Part shown: positions 16,375-26,540 of the stretch, in pieces
Layout of the letters: every line of letters begins with the position of its first letter
Position numbering within the stretch: the first letter of the stretch is position 1
Source: Chloroflexota bacterium
GTDB taxonomy: Bacteria; Chloroflexota; UBA11872
Assembly: GCA_022821905.1 (NCBI GenBank)
Contig: JAJECS010000017.1
Coordinates: 1 to 64,000 of the forward strand
DNA: 64,000 nucleotides
Direction: 5' to 3'
The notes under the pieces: model-generated
Seen by the model: the letters and a program-made list of their open reading frames with translations, nothing else
Told to the model about the DNA's origin: nothing
Database searches by the model: none
Made by a program: the position numbers and the translations under genes

Positions 16375-17520
16375 TCAGGCCGCATGGGCGAAGGCCTCGC
16401 AGATTCCGCGGTAGATGCCCACGGCTGCCTCGAGCTCGTCCAGCTCGATCCATTCGTCGTTCGTGTGGGCCTGCGCGATGTCCCCCGGTCCCAGCACGAC
16501 GGCCGGCAGCCCGCCGATGGACGCCAGCATGGACGCGTCGGTGGCATAGGCCACGGCGGCCAGGGTCGGGTCGCGACCGGCCTGCTCCAGCGCCTGCACG
16601 GTAGCCCGCACCACCGGCTCGTCGGCGCCGGTCTCCATGGGCGGGACGTGCACATAGGGCGCCTCCCGCTCGACGCGGAGTCCGGCGTCGGCGTCGCGAA
16701 GCCGGTCCAGTGAGCGGTCCAACTCGGCCAAAATCGCCTCCGGCTCCTCGCCGGGCAGCAGCCGGCGGTCGCAGTCGATCTGGCAGGCGTCCGGCACCAC
16801 GTTGACGGCCTCGCCGCCCTCGATCACGCCCACGCTCCAGGTCGCCGGACCGAGGCGCGGATGCGACGACCGCGCCAGGCCCGGCTCGATGCACTCACGC
16901 ATCGCGCCAATCACCGTCTGCATGTCGAAAATGGCGTTGCGGCCGCGTTCCGGCGTCGCGCTGTGCGCCGCCACGCCGGCGGTGCGCACGCGCCAGCGCA
17001 GCACGCCCTTGTGGGCCACGATGGGCTGCAGGTTGGTCGGCTCGCCCACGATCACCGCGTCCACGGCGGGCCGGCGCTCGGCCAGCGCCCGCGAGCCGCG
17101 CATGGTGATCTCCTCGTCCATGGACCCCGCCAGCCAGACGTTGACCGGAAACGACGGGTCCGCGGCGGCGCTTTCCAGGACGCTCAGCATGGCGGCCAGC
17201 GAGCCCTTGGGGTCGGCGGAGCCGCGTCCGTAGAGCCGCCCGCCCTCGATGCGTGGATTCAGGGCGTCCGGCATCGGCGCCAGCCCAACCGTGTCCAGGT
17301 GACACTCGAACATCAGCGTGCGGGGGCGTCCGCGGTCGAGACGCGCCAACAGGTTCGGACGGCCCGGCTCGACCTCGTACAGCTCCACGTCCGCGCCCAT
17401 GGCGCCCGCGGCCGCCGCCACGTAGTCCGCCATCGCCTGCTCGCCGGGGCCGCCGGGCAGGCTGGCGTTGACGCTGTTGATCGCCACCAGGTCGGCGAGC
17501 CGCGAAACCAGGGCGGACAT
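16375..17520 (-). CDS. M20 family metallohydrolase (ArgE/DapE-like)
   Basis: A 381-residue di-zinc amidohydrolase. Metal and catalytic motifs are visible: FECHLDTVG (His, Asp), GRGSADPKGSLA and SMDEEITMRGS (the Glu-Glu pair), followed by the dimerisation domain from KGVLRWRVRTAG. It resembles N-acetylornithine deacetylase and succinyl-diaminopimelate desuccinylase, but specificity cannot be fixed. In the central motif GRGxxDxKG is kept. Located upstream of lpdA on the same strand, 54 bp away. Confidence 0.85.
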   Translation of the reverse strand: MSALVSRLADLVAINSVNASLPGGPGEQAMADYVAAAAGAMGADVELYEVEPGRPNLLARLDRGRPRTLMFECHLDTVGLAPMPDALNPRIEGGRLYGRGSADPKGSLAAMLSVLESAAADPSFPVNVWLAGSMDEEITMRGSRALAERRPAVDAVIVGEPTNLQPIVAHKGVLRWRVRTAGVAAHSATPERGRNAIFDMQTVIGAMRECIEPGLARSSHPRLGPATWSVGVIEGGEAVNVVPDACQIDCDRRLLPGEEPEAILAELDRSLDRLRDADAGLRVEREAPYVHVPPMETGADEPVVRATVQALEQAGRDPTLAAVAYATDASMLASIGGLPAVVLGPGDIAQAHTNDEWIELDELEAAVGIYRGICEAFAHAA

Positions 17521-17581
17521 GGGCGGATTCTCAGTGATTGGGGCGCCGAAGTATAGGCGGGGGCGCCGTCCGGCGTACTAC

Positions 17582-17610
17582 CAGACAAATACCGAACACG
17601 CTGCTACACT
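17582..17610 (+). promoter_or_regulatory. Promoter giving a near-leaderless transcript
   Basis: CAGACA (17582-17587) and TACACT (17605-17610) are 17 bp apart. The ATG of the zinc-ribbon gene is only six bases beyond the -10, so transcription would start at or next to the start codon, and no Shine-Dalgarno is present. A leaderless mRNA is inferred. Confidence 0.45.
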
Positions 17611-17616
17611 GTCTCC

Positions 17617-17808
17617 ATGGCTCCCCTGAAAGACCCACCGGCGGCGACACAATCCCCTCCGCGCCTCGGGGATGTGCGCCCACGTCCACCGGCGCCGCCT
17701 CCCGTCGTGCGGCGGATCGCGCCGACCTGCCCCGATTGCGCCGCGCCGCTGCGCGCGCAGGGGCTCTGCCTCGTCTGCCCGGCCTGCGGCTTTGGCGCCT
17801 GCGGTTAG
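17617..17808 (+). CDS. Small zinc-ribbon protein
   Basis: A 63-residue protein with a Pro-rich first half and a C-terminal zinc ribbon: TCPDCAAPL, then CLVCPACGFGACG. The CxxC...CxxC spacing and CGFGxCG ending resemble the zinc-ribbon tail of B12-dependent ribonucleotide reductases and free-standing small ribbons. Function unknown. The promoter-like TACACT six bases upstream supports the start. Confidence 0.6.
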   Translation: MAPLKDPPAATQSPPRLGDVRPRPPAPPPVVRRIAPTCPDCAAPLRAQGLCLVCPACGFGACG

Positions 17809-17827
17809 GCGGTCTGCCCCTCGCTCA

Positions 17828-17896
17828 GTCATTCCGAGCGCAGCGAGGAATCTCAGACGCACGACCCCGGCCGCGAAACCCGAATCTCAAGAATCC
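17828..17896. repeat. Dispersed repeat, GTCATTCCGAGC family
   Basis: A segment of about 69 bp starts GTCATTCCGAGCGCAGCGAGGAATCTCAG and continues through ACGACCCCGGCCGCG to GAATCC. The inverse of the same element occupies 24674-24762, and a diverged copy lies at 48011-48091. It lies between the convergent zinc-ribbon gene and the membrane protein gene. A separate 6-bp hairpin GCCTGG/CCAGGC follows at 17920-17938. Confidence 0.65.
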
Positions 17897-17940
17897 CCAC
17901 GTGCTTGGGACTGACGGGAGCCTGGCTCGGAACCAGGCAA

Positions 17941-18879
17941 TCACTCTCCGGGCTGAGCCTCCGCCACGTGCCGCGCGAGATAGGCCCCGCCGGCGACCCC
18001 TAGCATGCTGCTGGGGCCGGTGGCCGCGCCGATCGCCGCCCCGAAGCCGGTCGCCATCACGACCACCGCCGCCAGGTTGTCGACCGTCACCGTCATGAAC
18101 ATGTCCGACACGAGCGGCTCGGATAATCGCAGCAGGAAGGTCTCGCCCGCGCCCAGAATCTGGGCGAATGACGCCACCACCAGGCCCAGGGCCGCGATTC
18201 CGAGCAGTGCGGCGGCGGCGGCGCTCGCCATGATGATGACCCCGACCATGGTGCGCAGCACGAGGCCGGGACGCGCCCAGCACGCATTCCGCACCCGCGC
18301 GTGCGCCGCGACGGGTCCGGCGCCGCCCATCACGTGCGGCACCACCAGCCACAGCAGGGCGCCGGTGGGGACGATGACCAGCACGTTCATGGCAAAGATC
18401 AGCGTGTATACCAGCGCGATCAGCGCCAACGGTCGGTCCGGAAGCTCGCCCAGCGGCCCGCGAGCGCCCATCTGCGTGAGGGCGAACACGCCCAACTGGG
18501 CCGCGAGCAGCACGCCCACGACCAGCGCGGCGGGAATGGCCGCCGCCACGAGCGCTACGGCGCGCGCCAAGGCTCGTCGCAGCCCCGCCGCGAGCGTGGC
18601 GTCCCGCCGGCTCGACGCCGCCACAGCGCCTGCGGATATGGACCAGGTGACGACGATGAGCGCGGCGGCGATGACGATAAACGGAATGGCTGCCGGCGAC
18701 CGGATGTAGGCCAGCGCTATGGCACAGCCGCCGAGCGCACCGATCGCCGCCCCCGCGCCCAATCCCAACCCGAGCACTCCGGGACGAGCGGCAGTCGCAA
18801 AGGCCGCGGCGATGGGGGCCAGCAGGCCGTCCGTCGCTCCGGCCGCGTTCCGCGTCCCGGTGGTGTCTGTGGATGTCAT
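17941..18879 (-). CDS. Multi-pass membrane protein of unknown function
   Basis: A 312-residue, Ala/Gly/Val-rich protein with about six hydrophobic segments (roughly residues 35-58, 63-88, 105-135, 150-185, 210-245 and 265-300) and no catalytic motif that I recognise. The layout resembles DUF4013 or glycerophosphoryl-diester-phosphodiesterase-like membrane domains, but I cannot assign it. The start at ATG 18879 (MTSTDTTG) precedes a cytoplasmic tail of about 30 residues; the longer frame to 19023 overlaps the divergent dehydrogenase gene. Confidence 0.65.
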   Translation of the reverse strand: MTSTDTTGTRNAAGATDGLLAPIAAAFATAARPGVLGLGLGAGAAIGALGGCAIALAYIRSPAAIPFIVIAAALIVVTWSISAGAVAASSRRDATLAAGLRRALARAVALVAAAIPAALVVGVLLAAQLGVFALTQMGARGPLGELPDRPLALIALVYTLIFAMNVLVIVPTGALLWLVVPHVMGGAGPVAAHARVRNACWARPGLVLRTMVGVIIMASAAAAALLGIAALGLVVASFAQILGAGETFLLRLSEPLVSDMFMTVTVDNLAAVVVMATGFGAAIGAATGPSSMLGVAGGAYLARHVAEAQPGE

Positions 18880-18961
18880 GCGGCCAACGCCGGCAGTGTA
18901 TCGCTCCGGCCCGCGGGGCTTATGCTCATAGTGCCGGTGGAACGCAGCGGGGGACGGGACC

Positions 18962-19921
18962 GTGACGACTGATTCAACAGCGGGCACTGGGCGCCGGGCC
19001 GTGGTGGTGGGCGCCGGACGCATGGGTCATGGCATCGCGCTAGAGCTGGCGCGCGGCGGCTTCGAGGTGTCGCTGTACGACGCCGCGCCCGGTCGCGCCG
19101 AAGCCGCCATTGCCGAGGCGCGGGAGGATGCGCGGGACCTGGTGCGCGCCGACGTGATCGCCGCCGCCGACGTGGACGTGATCGTGGGACGGCTGCGCGC
19201 CGCGGAAACTCTCGCCGACGCCGCGGCCGGGGCCGACTTCGGCGCGGAAGCCGTGGCCGAGGACCTGGAGGTCAAGCAGGACGTGTTCGCGGAGCTCGAC
19301 CGGCTCTGCCCGCCGTCCGCCATCCTCACCAGCAACACGTCGAGCATCAGCATCACTGAGATCGCCAGCGGCTGCGCGCACCCCGAGCGCGTGGCGCTGG
19401 CCCACTGGATGCTCCCGCCGCACCTGATACCCATCGTCGAGATCGCACCGGGTGAATCGACCGACGCGGCCACGATCAACGGCCTGCGCGAGCTGCTCGA
19501 ATCGATCGGCAAGTGGCCGGTGCACATCCGCAAGGAGCTGCCGGGCTACCTGATGAACCGCCTCCAATTCGCCCTTGCGCGCGAAGCCCTGAGCCTCATC
19601 GACAAGGGCGTCACGACCCCCGAGGAGATCGACCAACTCATCAAGGGCGTGCTGGCGCGGCGCATTCCGGTGCTCGGCATCATGCGCCAGGCCGACATGG
19701 CCGGGCTGGATGTGTATCGCCAGATCTTCACCTACCTGGGGCCGGACCTCGACGCCAGCGCGGAGCCGCCTGCCTTTCTGGAGAAGGTCGTGGCCGCCGG
19801 CCACACGGGCGCGCGCGAGGGCCGGGGGCTCTTCGCCTGGGAACCCGGCGAATTCGAGCGCTACGTCGCCGCCCGCAATGAGGCGCTCATCCAAGCGCTG
19901 CGGAAGGACCACGCCGGCTGA
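18962..19921 (+). CDS. 3-hydroxyacyl-CoA dehydrogenase family protein
   Basis: A 319-residue NAD-dependent dehydrogenase with the Rossmann loop VGAGRMGHGIALELA, SNTSSISITEIA, the catalytic-His region ALAHWMLPPH and the substrate-domain motif KELPGYLMNRLQFALAREA. It is similar in length to 3-hydroxybutyryl-CoA, L-carnitine and L-gulonate dehydrogenases. The usual HFFNP motif is replaced by HWMLPPH, as in carnitine-type members, so the substrate may not be a plain acyl-CoA. GTG start at 18962, after GGGGGACGGGACC. Confidence 0.82.
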   Translation: MTTDSTAGTGRRAVVVGAGRMGHGIALELARGGFEVSLYDAAPGRAEAAIAEAREDARDLVRADVIAAADVDVIVGRLRAAETLADAAAGADFGAEAVAEDLEVKQDVFAELDRLCPPSAILTSNTSSISITEIASGCAHPERVALAHWMLPPHLIPIVEIAPGESTDAATINGLRELLESIGKWPVHIRKELPGYLMNRLQFALAREALSLIDKGVTTPEEIDQLIKGVLARRIPVLGIMRQADMAGLDVYRQIFTYLGPDLDASAEPPAFLEKVVAAGHTGAREGRGLFAWEPGEFERYVAARNEALIQALRKDHAG

Positions 19922-19933
19922 GACCTCAGCCCC

Positions 19934-21292
19934 TCATCCTTCACGCGAGGCCGACGTGAGCGTTCGAGACGGGGCCGCCACCGCCTGGCCAACGTAGCGC
20001 CGGCCAATCGCATAGGCCGCCGCCGACTCGCTGGCCATGCTCACCGTGCGCGCCATGGCTCCCACCCAGGCGCCGGCAAGCGCGGCGGCGGGCGCGACGA
20101 CGAACAGCAGGACGGCCATGAGGACCAGACGCCCGATGGCGGCTGCCGCCACCAACGAGGTGCGGCGCTGGTGCATGGTGAGGCCGGAGTAAAACTGCCG
20201 CAGTCCCATCACCGCGGGCACCGCGACGAAGATCTGCAGCGCCGGCAGCGCCGCCTCGGACACGTGCGGCGGCGCGCCGATCACCACTTCCAGCGCAACC
20301 CGTCCCACGGGCGTGAAGGCAATCACCGCCATCAGCGCGGTCAGCCCAAGCGAAACGGCGACGACGAAGGCCCGCACGCGCACGTGATCGCCGGGATCTT
20401 GCGCCATCACCAGGACCACTTGCCGCAATGTGGCCAGCGCCGCCATGCTGACCATGATGAGGCTCATGGCCACGCGCAGGGCCGCCACCGACGTCTCCGG
20501 ATCGTCCAGGCGCAGCAGCCCGGCGTTGGTCAGCGGCAGGCCCGCCGCCAGCGAGAACTGGGTGGCGATCAGCGGCAGCACGAACCAGGTCACCTGGCGC
20601 GCGTCGAGGGGCGGTTGGTCACCCGGGTCCTCACCATAGGGTGCGCGTCGCGAGGCCCGATGCGCCAGCCACCCGAGCACCACCGCCTCCACGGCGGCGA
20701 CCGCCAGCCAGACCGTCGCCCCCGCCACGCTCGCCGCCACCGGGACGTTGGGAATGACGCCCAGCGCCAAAACGGCCAGCAGGGCGATGCTGACCGCCGG
20801 CGCCACCCACACCACGCGCGTCTGCCGCAGATGGGCCAGCTGCGCCACGTAGAACAGCCGCGCCAGGTTGAAGACGGGCACCAGCGCGGCGATCTGCATC
20901 ATCTGCACCACGCGCGGCGTCAGCGCCGAGGGCGTGCCCATCACCTGCTCGAAGAACCACGGCCCGCTGCCCGGCAGCGCCGTCACCAGCGTCAGCCCCA
21001 CGATGCCCAGGGTGTAGACGGCGGTGTAGCGGCGCATGAAGTGGTAGGACCGGCGTCCGCGCACCAGCACCAGATAGGCGCTCTGCACGGCGATGCCCGC
21101 CGCGCCCAGAATCTGCACCACGCCGCTGACGACGCCAAAGGCCGCGAGAGACGCCGCCGGCTCGAGCCCGCGCGCAATGCCCGCGTCGAGCAGCGGATGC
21201 CGCACCTGCTGCAGCACCTGCGACGCCGCCAGCGGCACGAAGAACGCCCACATCGCGTGGTAGGTCACGGCCTTGACGGACGCAGGGCGCAT
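19934..21292 (-). CDS. MATE-like / ANK-like membrane transporter
   Basis: A 452-residue integral membrane protein with about 12 hydrophobic segments in two similar halves. Each half begins with an aromatic-VPL motif (FFVPLAASQVLQQ and WFVLPLIATQFSL), the hallmark of MOP/MATE-fold exporters. The sequence after the first motif (LDAGIARGLEPAASLAAFGV) resembles the metazoan ANKH phosphate/pyrophosphate exporter family more than typical drug MATEs. The substrate is unknown. It converges on the dehydrogenase gene with a 12-bp gap. Start at 21292. Confidence 0.65.
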   Translation of the reverse strand: MRPASVKAVTYHAMWAFFVPLAASQVLQQVRHPLLDAGIARGLEPAASLAAFGVVSGVVQILGAAGIAVQSAYLVLVRGRRSYHFMRRYTAVYTLGIVGLTLVTALPGSGPWFFEQVMGTPSALTPRVVQMMQIAALVPVFNLARLFYVAQLAHLRQTRVVWVAPAVSIALLAVLALGVIPNVPVAASVAGATVWLAVAAVEAVVLGWLAHRASRRAPYGEDPGDQPPLDARQVTWFVLPLIATQFSLAAGLPLTNAGLLRLDDPETSVAALRVAMSLIMVSMAALATLRQVVLVMAQDPGDHVRVRAFVVAVSLGLTALMAVIAFTPVGRVALEVVIGAPPHVSEAALPALQIFVAVPAVMGLRQFYSGLTMHQRRTSLVAAAAIGRLVLMAVLLFVVAPAAALAGAWVGAMARTVSMASESAAAYAIGRRYVGQAVAAPSRTLTSASREG

Positions 21293-21375
21293 GGGCGCGA
21301 CGATCCCGGAGCCTCAGGCAAGCGGCCCGATTATGACGGGCGCCCACGCGCCGGATGCGCTCCACGAGCCGCTTC

Positions 21376-21403
21376 GTGACCGGACCGGGCGCCTGCGTAT
21401 ACT
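21376..21403 (+). promoter_or_regulatory. Possible promoter upstream of folE
   Basis: GTGACC (21376-21381) and TATACT (21398-21403), with 16 bp between, form the best sigma70-like pair in the spacer between the divergent transporter gene and folE. It would give a leader of about 105 bases. Confidence 0.3.
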
Positions 21404-21513
21404 CACAGCGTCGGGCCGGGCAGCCGCGCCGATCGCCTCGGCGGGCCCTATGATCCGCGCGACGCCATCGCGCGACCGCGCGCCGCGGCCACCACACCCA
21501 CAGGACGAATCGC

Positions 21514-22131
21514 ATGACCGCATCCACCAACGGCGCCGAAGCGCCCCAACGCAGCGGCGCGCAGCGTGCCGAGCGCCACGCGCGTATCGAGGCCGCCATG
21601 CGCGAAATCCTCATCGCCGTCGGCGAGGATCCGGACCGCGACGGCCTGCTCGACACTCCGGCCCGCGTCGCGCGGATGTACGACGAGCTGCTGAACGGGA
21701 ATCAGACCGACCCCGACGAGCATCTCGAGGTCACCTTCGAGCATGGGCACGACGAGATGGTGGTCGTGCGGGATATCCAGTTCCATTCGCTCTGCGAGCA
21801 CCACCTGCTGCCCTTCTTCGGCACCGTTGCCGTGGGATATCTGCCCCACGACCGCATCGTCGGCCTCAGCAAGCTGGCGCGCGTGGTGGAGCACCTGTCC
21901 CGGCGGCTCCAGGTGCAGGAGCGGCTGGCCAGCCAGATCGCCGACGCCATCGAGCGCGTGCTCGACACCGGCGGCGTGGCGGTGATGATCGAGGCCGAGC
22001 ACCTGTGCATGACCATGCGCGGCGTCCGCAAGCCCGGCAGCCGCATGGTGACCACCGTGACCCGCGGCGCCTTCCGCGACAACCCCGCCACGCGCGCCGA
22101 GTTCCTCCACGCGATCGGGCAGCCCGCCTAG
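21514..22131 (+). CDS. folE: GTP cyclohydrolase I
   Basis: A 205-residue enzyme making 7,8-dihydroneopterin triphosphate for folate, queuosine or pterin synthesis. The zinc ligands C94 and H97 (HSLCEHHLLPF) and C165 (AEHLCMTMRGV) are in place, as are VGLSKLARVV and the C-terminal TTVTRGAF. Both the length and the N-terminal extension fit the prokaryotic FolE1 type. No other folate gene is adjacent. ATG at 21514. Confidence 0.94.
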   Translation: MTASTNGAEAPQRSGAQRAERHARIEAAMREILIAVGEDPDRDGLLDTPARVARMYDELLNGNQTDPDEHLEVTFEHGHDEMVVVRDIQFHSLCEHHLLPFFGTVAVGYLPHDRIVGLSKLARVVEHLSRRLQVQERLASQIADAIERVLDTGGVAVMIEAEHLCMTMRGVRKPGSRMVTTVTRGAFRDNPATRAEFLHAIGQPA

Positions 22132-22797
22132 ATTCAGAAACGTCTCGCGTACGAGCCGAGTCCGGTCCCTTCTCCCCTGGTGGGTGTCCAGACCGGGTAG
22201 ATGGTTTTCGGGTGTTCGGGGACATCGTTTACACGCTTAGGCGGAGTCCCGCAGGTCCGCGACGCTCAGTTCGTCGGCCGGGAAGCCGATGGCCCAGCGA
22301 CCGTCGATGGCGGTCGGGCGGAGCGCTCGCACTGGTCTTGCGCCGAACCCGATAGTTCGTATACGATGTACACGCAGCGTTAACAGCGCTGCGCGGGTCG
22401 TCCCTGGTCCGAGGATCAATGGCTTGATCGCCGGGCCAGCACCGCCAAAGGTGGCGTGATGCGAAACATTCGCGTCGAGATCGGACGCTGGCAAATTGAC
22501 AGGTTGCGCCCCGCGGCGTGACGGGCGGATTGTCGCGGGGCAGCAGGTCGCGCCGGGCCCGGATGTCGCCTAGCGACCCTTGAGACCCCGAATCAGCGAG
22601 TGCGCTCGCGTGGGGCTCGAGCTACCGGACCCGCCAGACGATCGGGCGCGATCACGGACACGTATCGCGCTGCGGGCTCGCATCAAACGATGCGAGCCCG
22701 CGTCTATATCTCCCGTCGCCACCCGTCGCGGCCATTACGCCGCCGGGCGCATGCTAAGGTGCCGGACCAGGTGTCGGCAGCCGTTGCCCATCGTCAT
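22132..22797. other. Long spacer with a possible insertion-sequence remnant
   Basis: This 666-bp region is the longest stretch without a convincing gene. At 22184-22234 it holds GTGTCCAGACCGGGTAGATG, continuing to GGACATCGTTTACAC, which looks like the terminal sequence of an IS481-type element. No transposase is present. A minus-strand frame at 22494-22237 (85 codons) ends in GRWAIGFPADELSVADLRDS, which reads like protein but lacks a clear start and a recognisable family. The remainder looks like degraded sequence. Confidence 0.4.
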
Positions 22798-24597
22798 ATG
22801 AACCCCGTCGTCGACATCGCACCTCTCCTCGATCGCGTCGCCAAGCCCGCGCAGTACACGGGCGGCGAGTTGAACGCCCGACGCAAACCCTGGGACGAGG
22901 CTGCGGTCAGATTCGCGCTGTGTTTCCCCGACGCGTACGAGATCGGGATGTCGAACCTCGCCATGGGACTGCTCTACGAGCAGGTCAACGACGCCACGCC
23001 CCACCTCTGCGACCGCGCCTTCACGCCGTTTCCCGACATGGCGGACCTGATGCGCGAGGCGGGCCTGCCGCTGTTCGGCTGGGAGTCGCGGCGACCGCTG
23101 GCCGATTTCGACATGCTCGGGTTCTCGCTCAGCTACGAGAGCGGGAACACCAACGTGCTCGAGATGCTGGATCTGGCGGATATTCCGCTGGAGAGCCGCG
23201 AGCGCGGACCGGGCCACCCGCTGATCCTCGGCGGCGGCTCGGCGCTGATGAATCCCGAGCCGATGGCGGATTTCTTCGACCTGATCGCGATTGGCGAGGG
23301 CGAGGAGCTGCTGCCGCGCCTGCTCGACGCCCTGGCGGACGTCGACCGCGGGCGCCCCGACTGGCGCCGCGCGTTCCTGGTCCACTGCGCCACGGAGATT
23401 CCGGGCATCTACGTGCCGTCGCTCTACCGGCCGCACTTCGAGGGCCAACGATTCGTCGAGAACGAGCGGCTGCATCCCGACGCGCCGGCGCAGATCGAGC
23501 GGCAGTTCGTGGACCTGGACGCCGTACCCGCGCCGTCCCAACCGGTGGTGCCGCTGACAGAGGTGGTGCACGACCGCGTGGCCGTCGAGCTGGACCGCGG
23601 CTGCGCGCGGGCGTGCCGCTTCTGCCAGGCGGGCTACATCTACCGACCGGTGCGCCGGCGATCGGCGGAGGGCGTGGCGGCGGCCATCGACCAATGCCTG
23701 GCGGCGACGGGACAGAGCGACGTCTCGCTGCTGTCGCTCAACGCGGTGGACTACGACGGCCTCGACGACCTGATCGGCGAGGTGCAGGACGCCACGCCGG
23801 ACTACGTGCAGGTGAGCATTCCGTCCACGCGCGTCGAGAGTTTCAACGTCGACATCGCGCAGGCGCTGCAACGCGGCGGCAAGCGGGGCGGCAGTCTGAC
23901 CTTCGCGCCCGAGGCGGCGACGCCGCGCATGCGCCAGGTCATCAACAAGGAGATCTCGGACGAGGACCTGCTCGACACCTGCGACATGGCGTTCGCGCAG
24001 GGATTCCGCACGATCAAGCTCTATTTCATGATCGGGCAACCCACCGAGACGCTGGACGACGCGCGCGCGATCGCGCACCTGGCCAACCGCGTAATGACCG
24101 TGGGACGGCGGCATCACGGGGCCAAGGCGAAGGTCAACGTCACGGTGTCGACCTTCATCCCCAAGCCGTTCACGCCGTTCCAATGGCATCCGCAGGACCG
24201 GCCGGAGGCGATCCGCGCCAAGCAGCGGGCCTGCTTCGAGATCGTGCGCGACCGCAACGTGCACCTGATGTGGCACGACACCGAGGAGAGCCAGGTCGAA
24301 GCGCTGCTGGCGCTGGGCGACCGGCGCGTGGGGCGGGTGATTCGCCGCGCCTGGGACCGCGGCTGCCGCTTCGACGGCTGGATGGAGCACTTCGAGGCGG
24401 AGGCGTGGTTCGCCGCCGTGGCCGAGGCCGGGGTGGACCTCGACGAGATGATCTATCGCCACCGCGATCCCGACGAGCCGCTGCCCTGGGACCACATCGG
24501 CATCCACGTGAGCAAGCGAATGCTGCAACGGGAGTACGCCCGAGCGCTGGCCGCGGCCGAGCCGGCCGAGGCGGGCCTGGCGGGTGCGTCGGTCTGA
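22798..24597 (+). CDS. Radical SAM protein, TIGR03960 type, with B12-binding-like domain
   Basis: A 599-residue protein. The N-terminal about 220 residues resemble a cobalamin-binding-like domain (CFPDAYEIGMSNLAMGLLYE, GFSLSYESGNTNVLEMLDLA). The radical SAM domain follows, with the [4Fe-4S] motif CARACRFCQAGY near residue 270 and SLLSLNAVDY. The TFAPEAATPRMRQVINK and WHDTEESQVEALLALGDRR blocks are those of the TIGR03960 family, whose substrate is unknown. In many bacteria it is followed by a DUF2344 gene and rne/rplU; none of these is here. The ATG at 22798 precedes the first conserved residues. Confidence 0.87.
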   Translation: MNPVVDIAPLLDRVAKPAQYTGGELNARRKPWDEAAVRFALCFPDAYEIGMSNLAMGLLYEQVNDATPHLCDRAFTPFPDMADLMREAGLPLFGWESRRPLADFDMLGFSLSYESGNTNVLEMLDLADIPLESRERGPGHPLILGGGSALMNPEPMADFFDLIAIGEGEELLPRLLDALADVDRGRPDWRRAFLVHCATEIPGIYVPSLYRPHFEGQRFVENERLHPDAPAQIERQFVDLDAVPAPSQPVVPLTEVVHDRVAVELDRGCARACRFCQAGYIYRPVRRRSAEGVAAAIDQCLAATGQSDVSLLSLNAVDYDGLDDLIGEVQDATPDYVQVSIPSTRVESFNVDIAQALQRGGKRGGSLTFAPEAATPRMRQVINKEISDEDLLDTCDMAFAQGFRTIKLYFMIGQPTETLDDARAIAHLANRVMTVGRRHHGAKAKVNVTVSTFIPKPFTPFQWHPQDRPEAIRAKQRACFEIVRDRNVHLMWHDTEESQVEALLALGDRRVGRVIRRAWDRGCRFDGWMEHFEAEAWFAAVAEAGVDLDEMIYRHRDPDEPLPWDHIGIHVSKRMLQREYARALAAAEPAEAGLAGASV

Positions 24598-24673
24598 GGC
24601 GGGGCCGCGTCTTGCTGGTCCTACCGACCTGGGCGAGTGCGTCCGAACAACCTCCGTCGGGCCGAACCGGTCC

Positions 24674-24892
24674 GTTATGGCGAACGAACGTGAGGAATCT
24701 GGAGTTTCAACCCTGCGGCCGGGGTCACGCACTGAGATTCCTCGCCTGCGGCTCGGAATGACAGGTGGGGCGGCTCGGAATGACGGGTTGGGGGCGGCTC
24801 GAAGTGACTGGGAGGGTGTGGCGACGGCGAGTGATGGGGCGTAGTCCCAGGCTGCACGCAGTCTGGGCCACCGGGCAGATGGACGGCTCGGA
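24674..24892. repeat. Dispersed repeat, GTCATTCCGAGC family, with degenerate tandem tail
   Basis: An inverted pair, GAACGAACGTGAGGAATCT at 24681-24699 with GAGATTCCTCGCCTGCGGCT through CGGAATGAC at 24734-24762, is the same element as at 17828 and 48011. It is followed by short tandem derivatives (GGCGGCTCGGAATGACGGG, then GGCGGCTCGAAGTGACTGGG). The last derivative, GACGGCTCGGAATGACG, contains the mnmE start codon at 24893. Confidence 0.65.
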
Positions 24893-26278
<1,386 letters not shown>

Positions 26279-26283
26279 GAGGA

Positions 26284-26318
26284 CGAGTGGCGAGTGGTCA
26301 GTGACTAGTGGCTAGTGG
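26284..26318. repeat. Five-unit heptamer tandem repeat
   Basis: Five consecutive 7-bp units, CGAGTGG CGAGTGG TCAGTGA CTAGTGG CTAGTGG, lie directly after the mnmE stop. This is a simple tandem repeat with no coding role. Confidence 0.6.
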
Positions 26319-26369
26319 GACGCCCAGGCCCGTCGCTTCCGTGAAGGGAGACCCTTGCGCAAGCCTTCC

Positions 26370-26421
26370 GTCATTCCCGCGAAGAGCCTGCCCCGTACTC
26401 GATACGGGGCGGGAATCCACC
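26370..26421. repeat. Composite GGATTCCCGC-family repeat, long form
   Basis: GTCATTCCCGCGAAGAGCCTG, then CCCCGTACTCGATACGGGGC and GGGAATCCACC, form a nested palindrome. It is the exact inverse of the copy at 28222-28272 inside the neighbouring minus-strand gene. The outer ATTCCCGC/GCGGGAAT arms enclose an inner CCCCGTA/TACGGGG stem. Confidence 0.75.
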
Positions 26422-26540
26422 ATTCACCGAACCTGGGGGCGCATGGAATTCGCACGGTCAGCCTTCGCCCCTCGCGCCTTTTGTAATAGTCTCCGAAGGC
26501 GGGGCGCCCCAGCCTGGCTCCGGGAACCACGACCGCAGCG

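Noticed and set aside
22237-22494. 85-codon minus-strand frame ending GRWAIGFPADELSVADLRDS
   Set aside because: The end looks protein-like, but there is no convincing start, ribosome binding site or family, and the start-side is low-quality. It is described only as part of the gene-poor spacer.
22798-24597. Cobalamin riboswitch upstream of the B12-domain radical SAM gene
   Set aside because: No recognisable B12-box sequence is present in the spacer before 22798.
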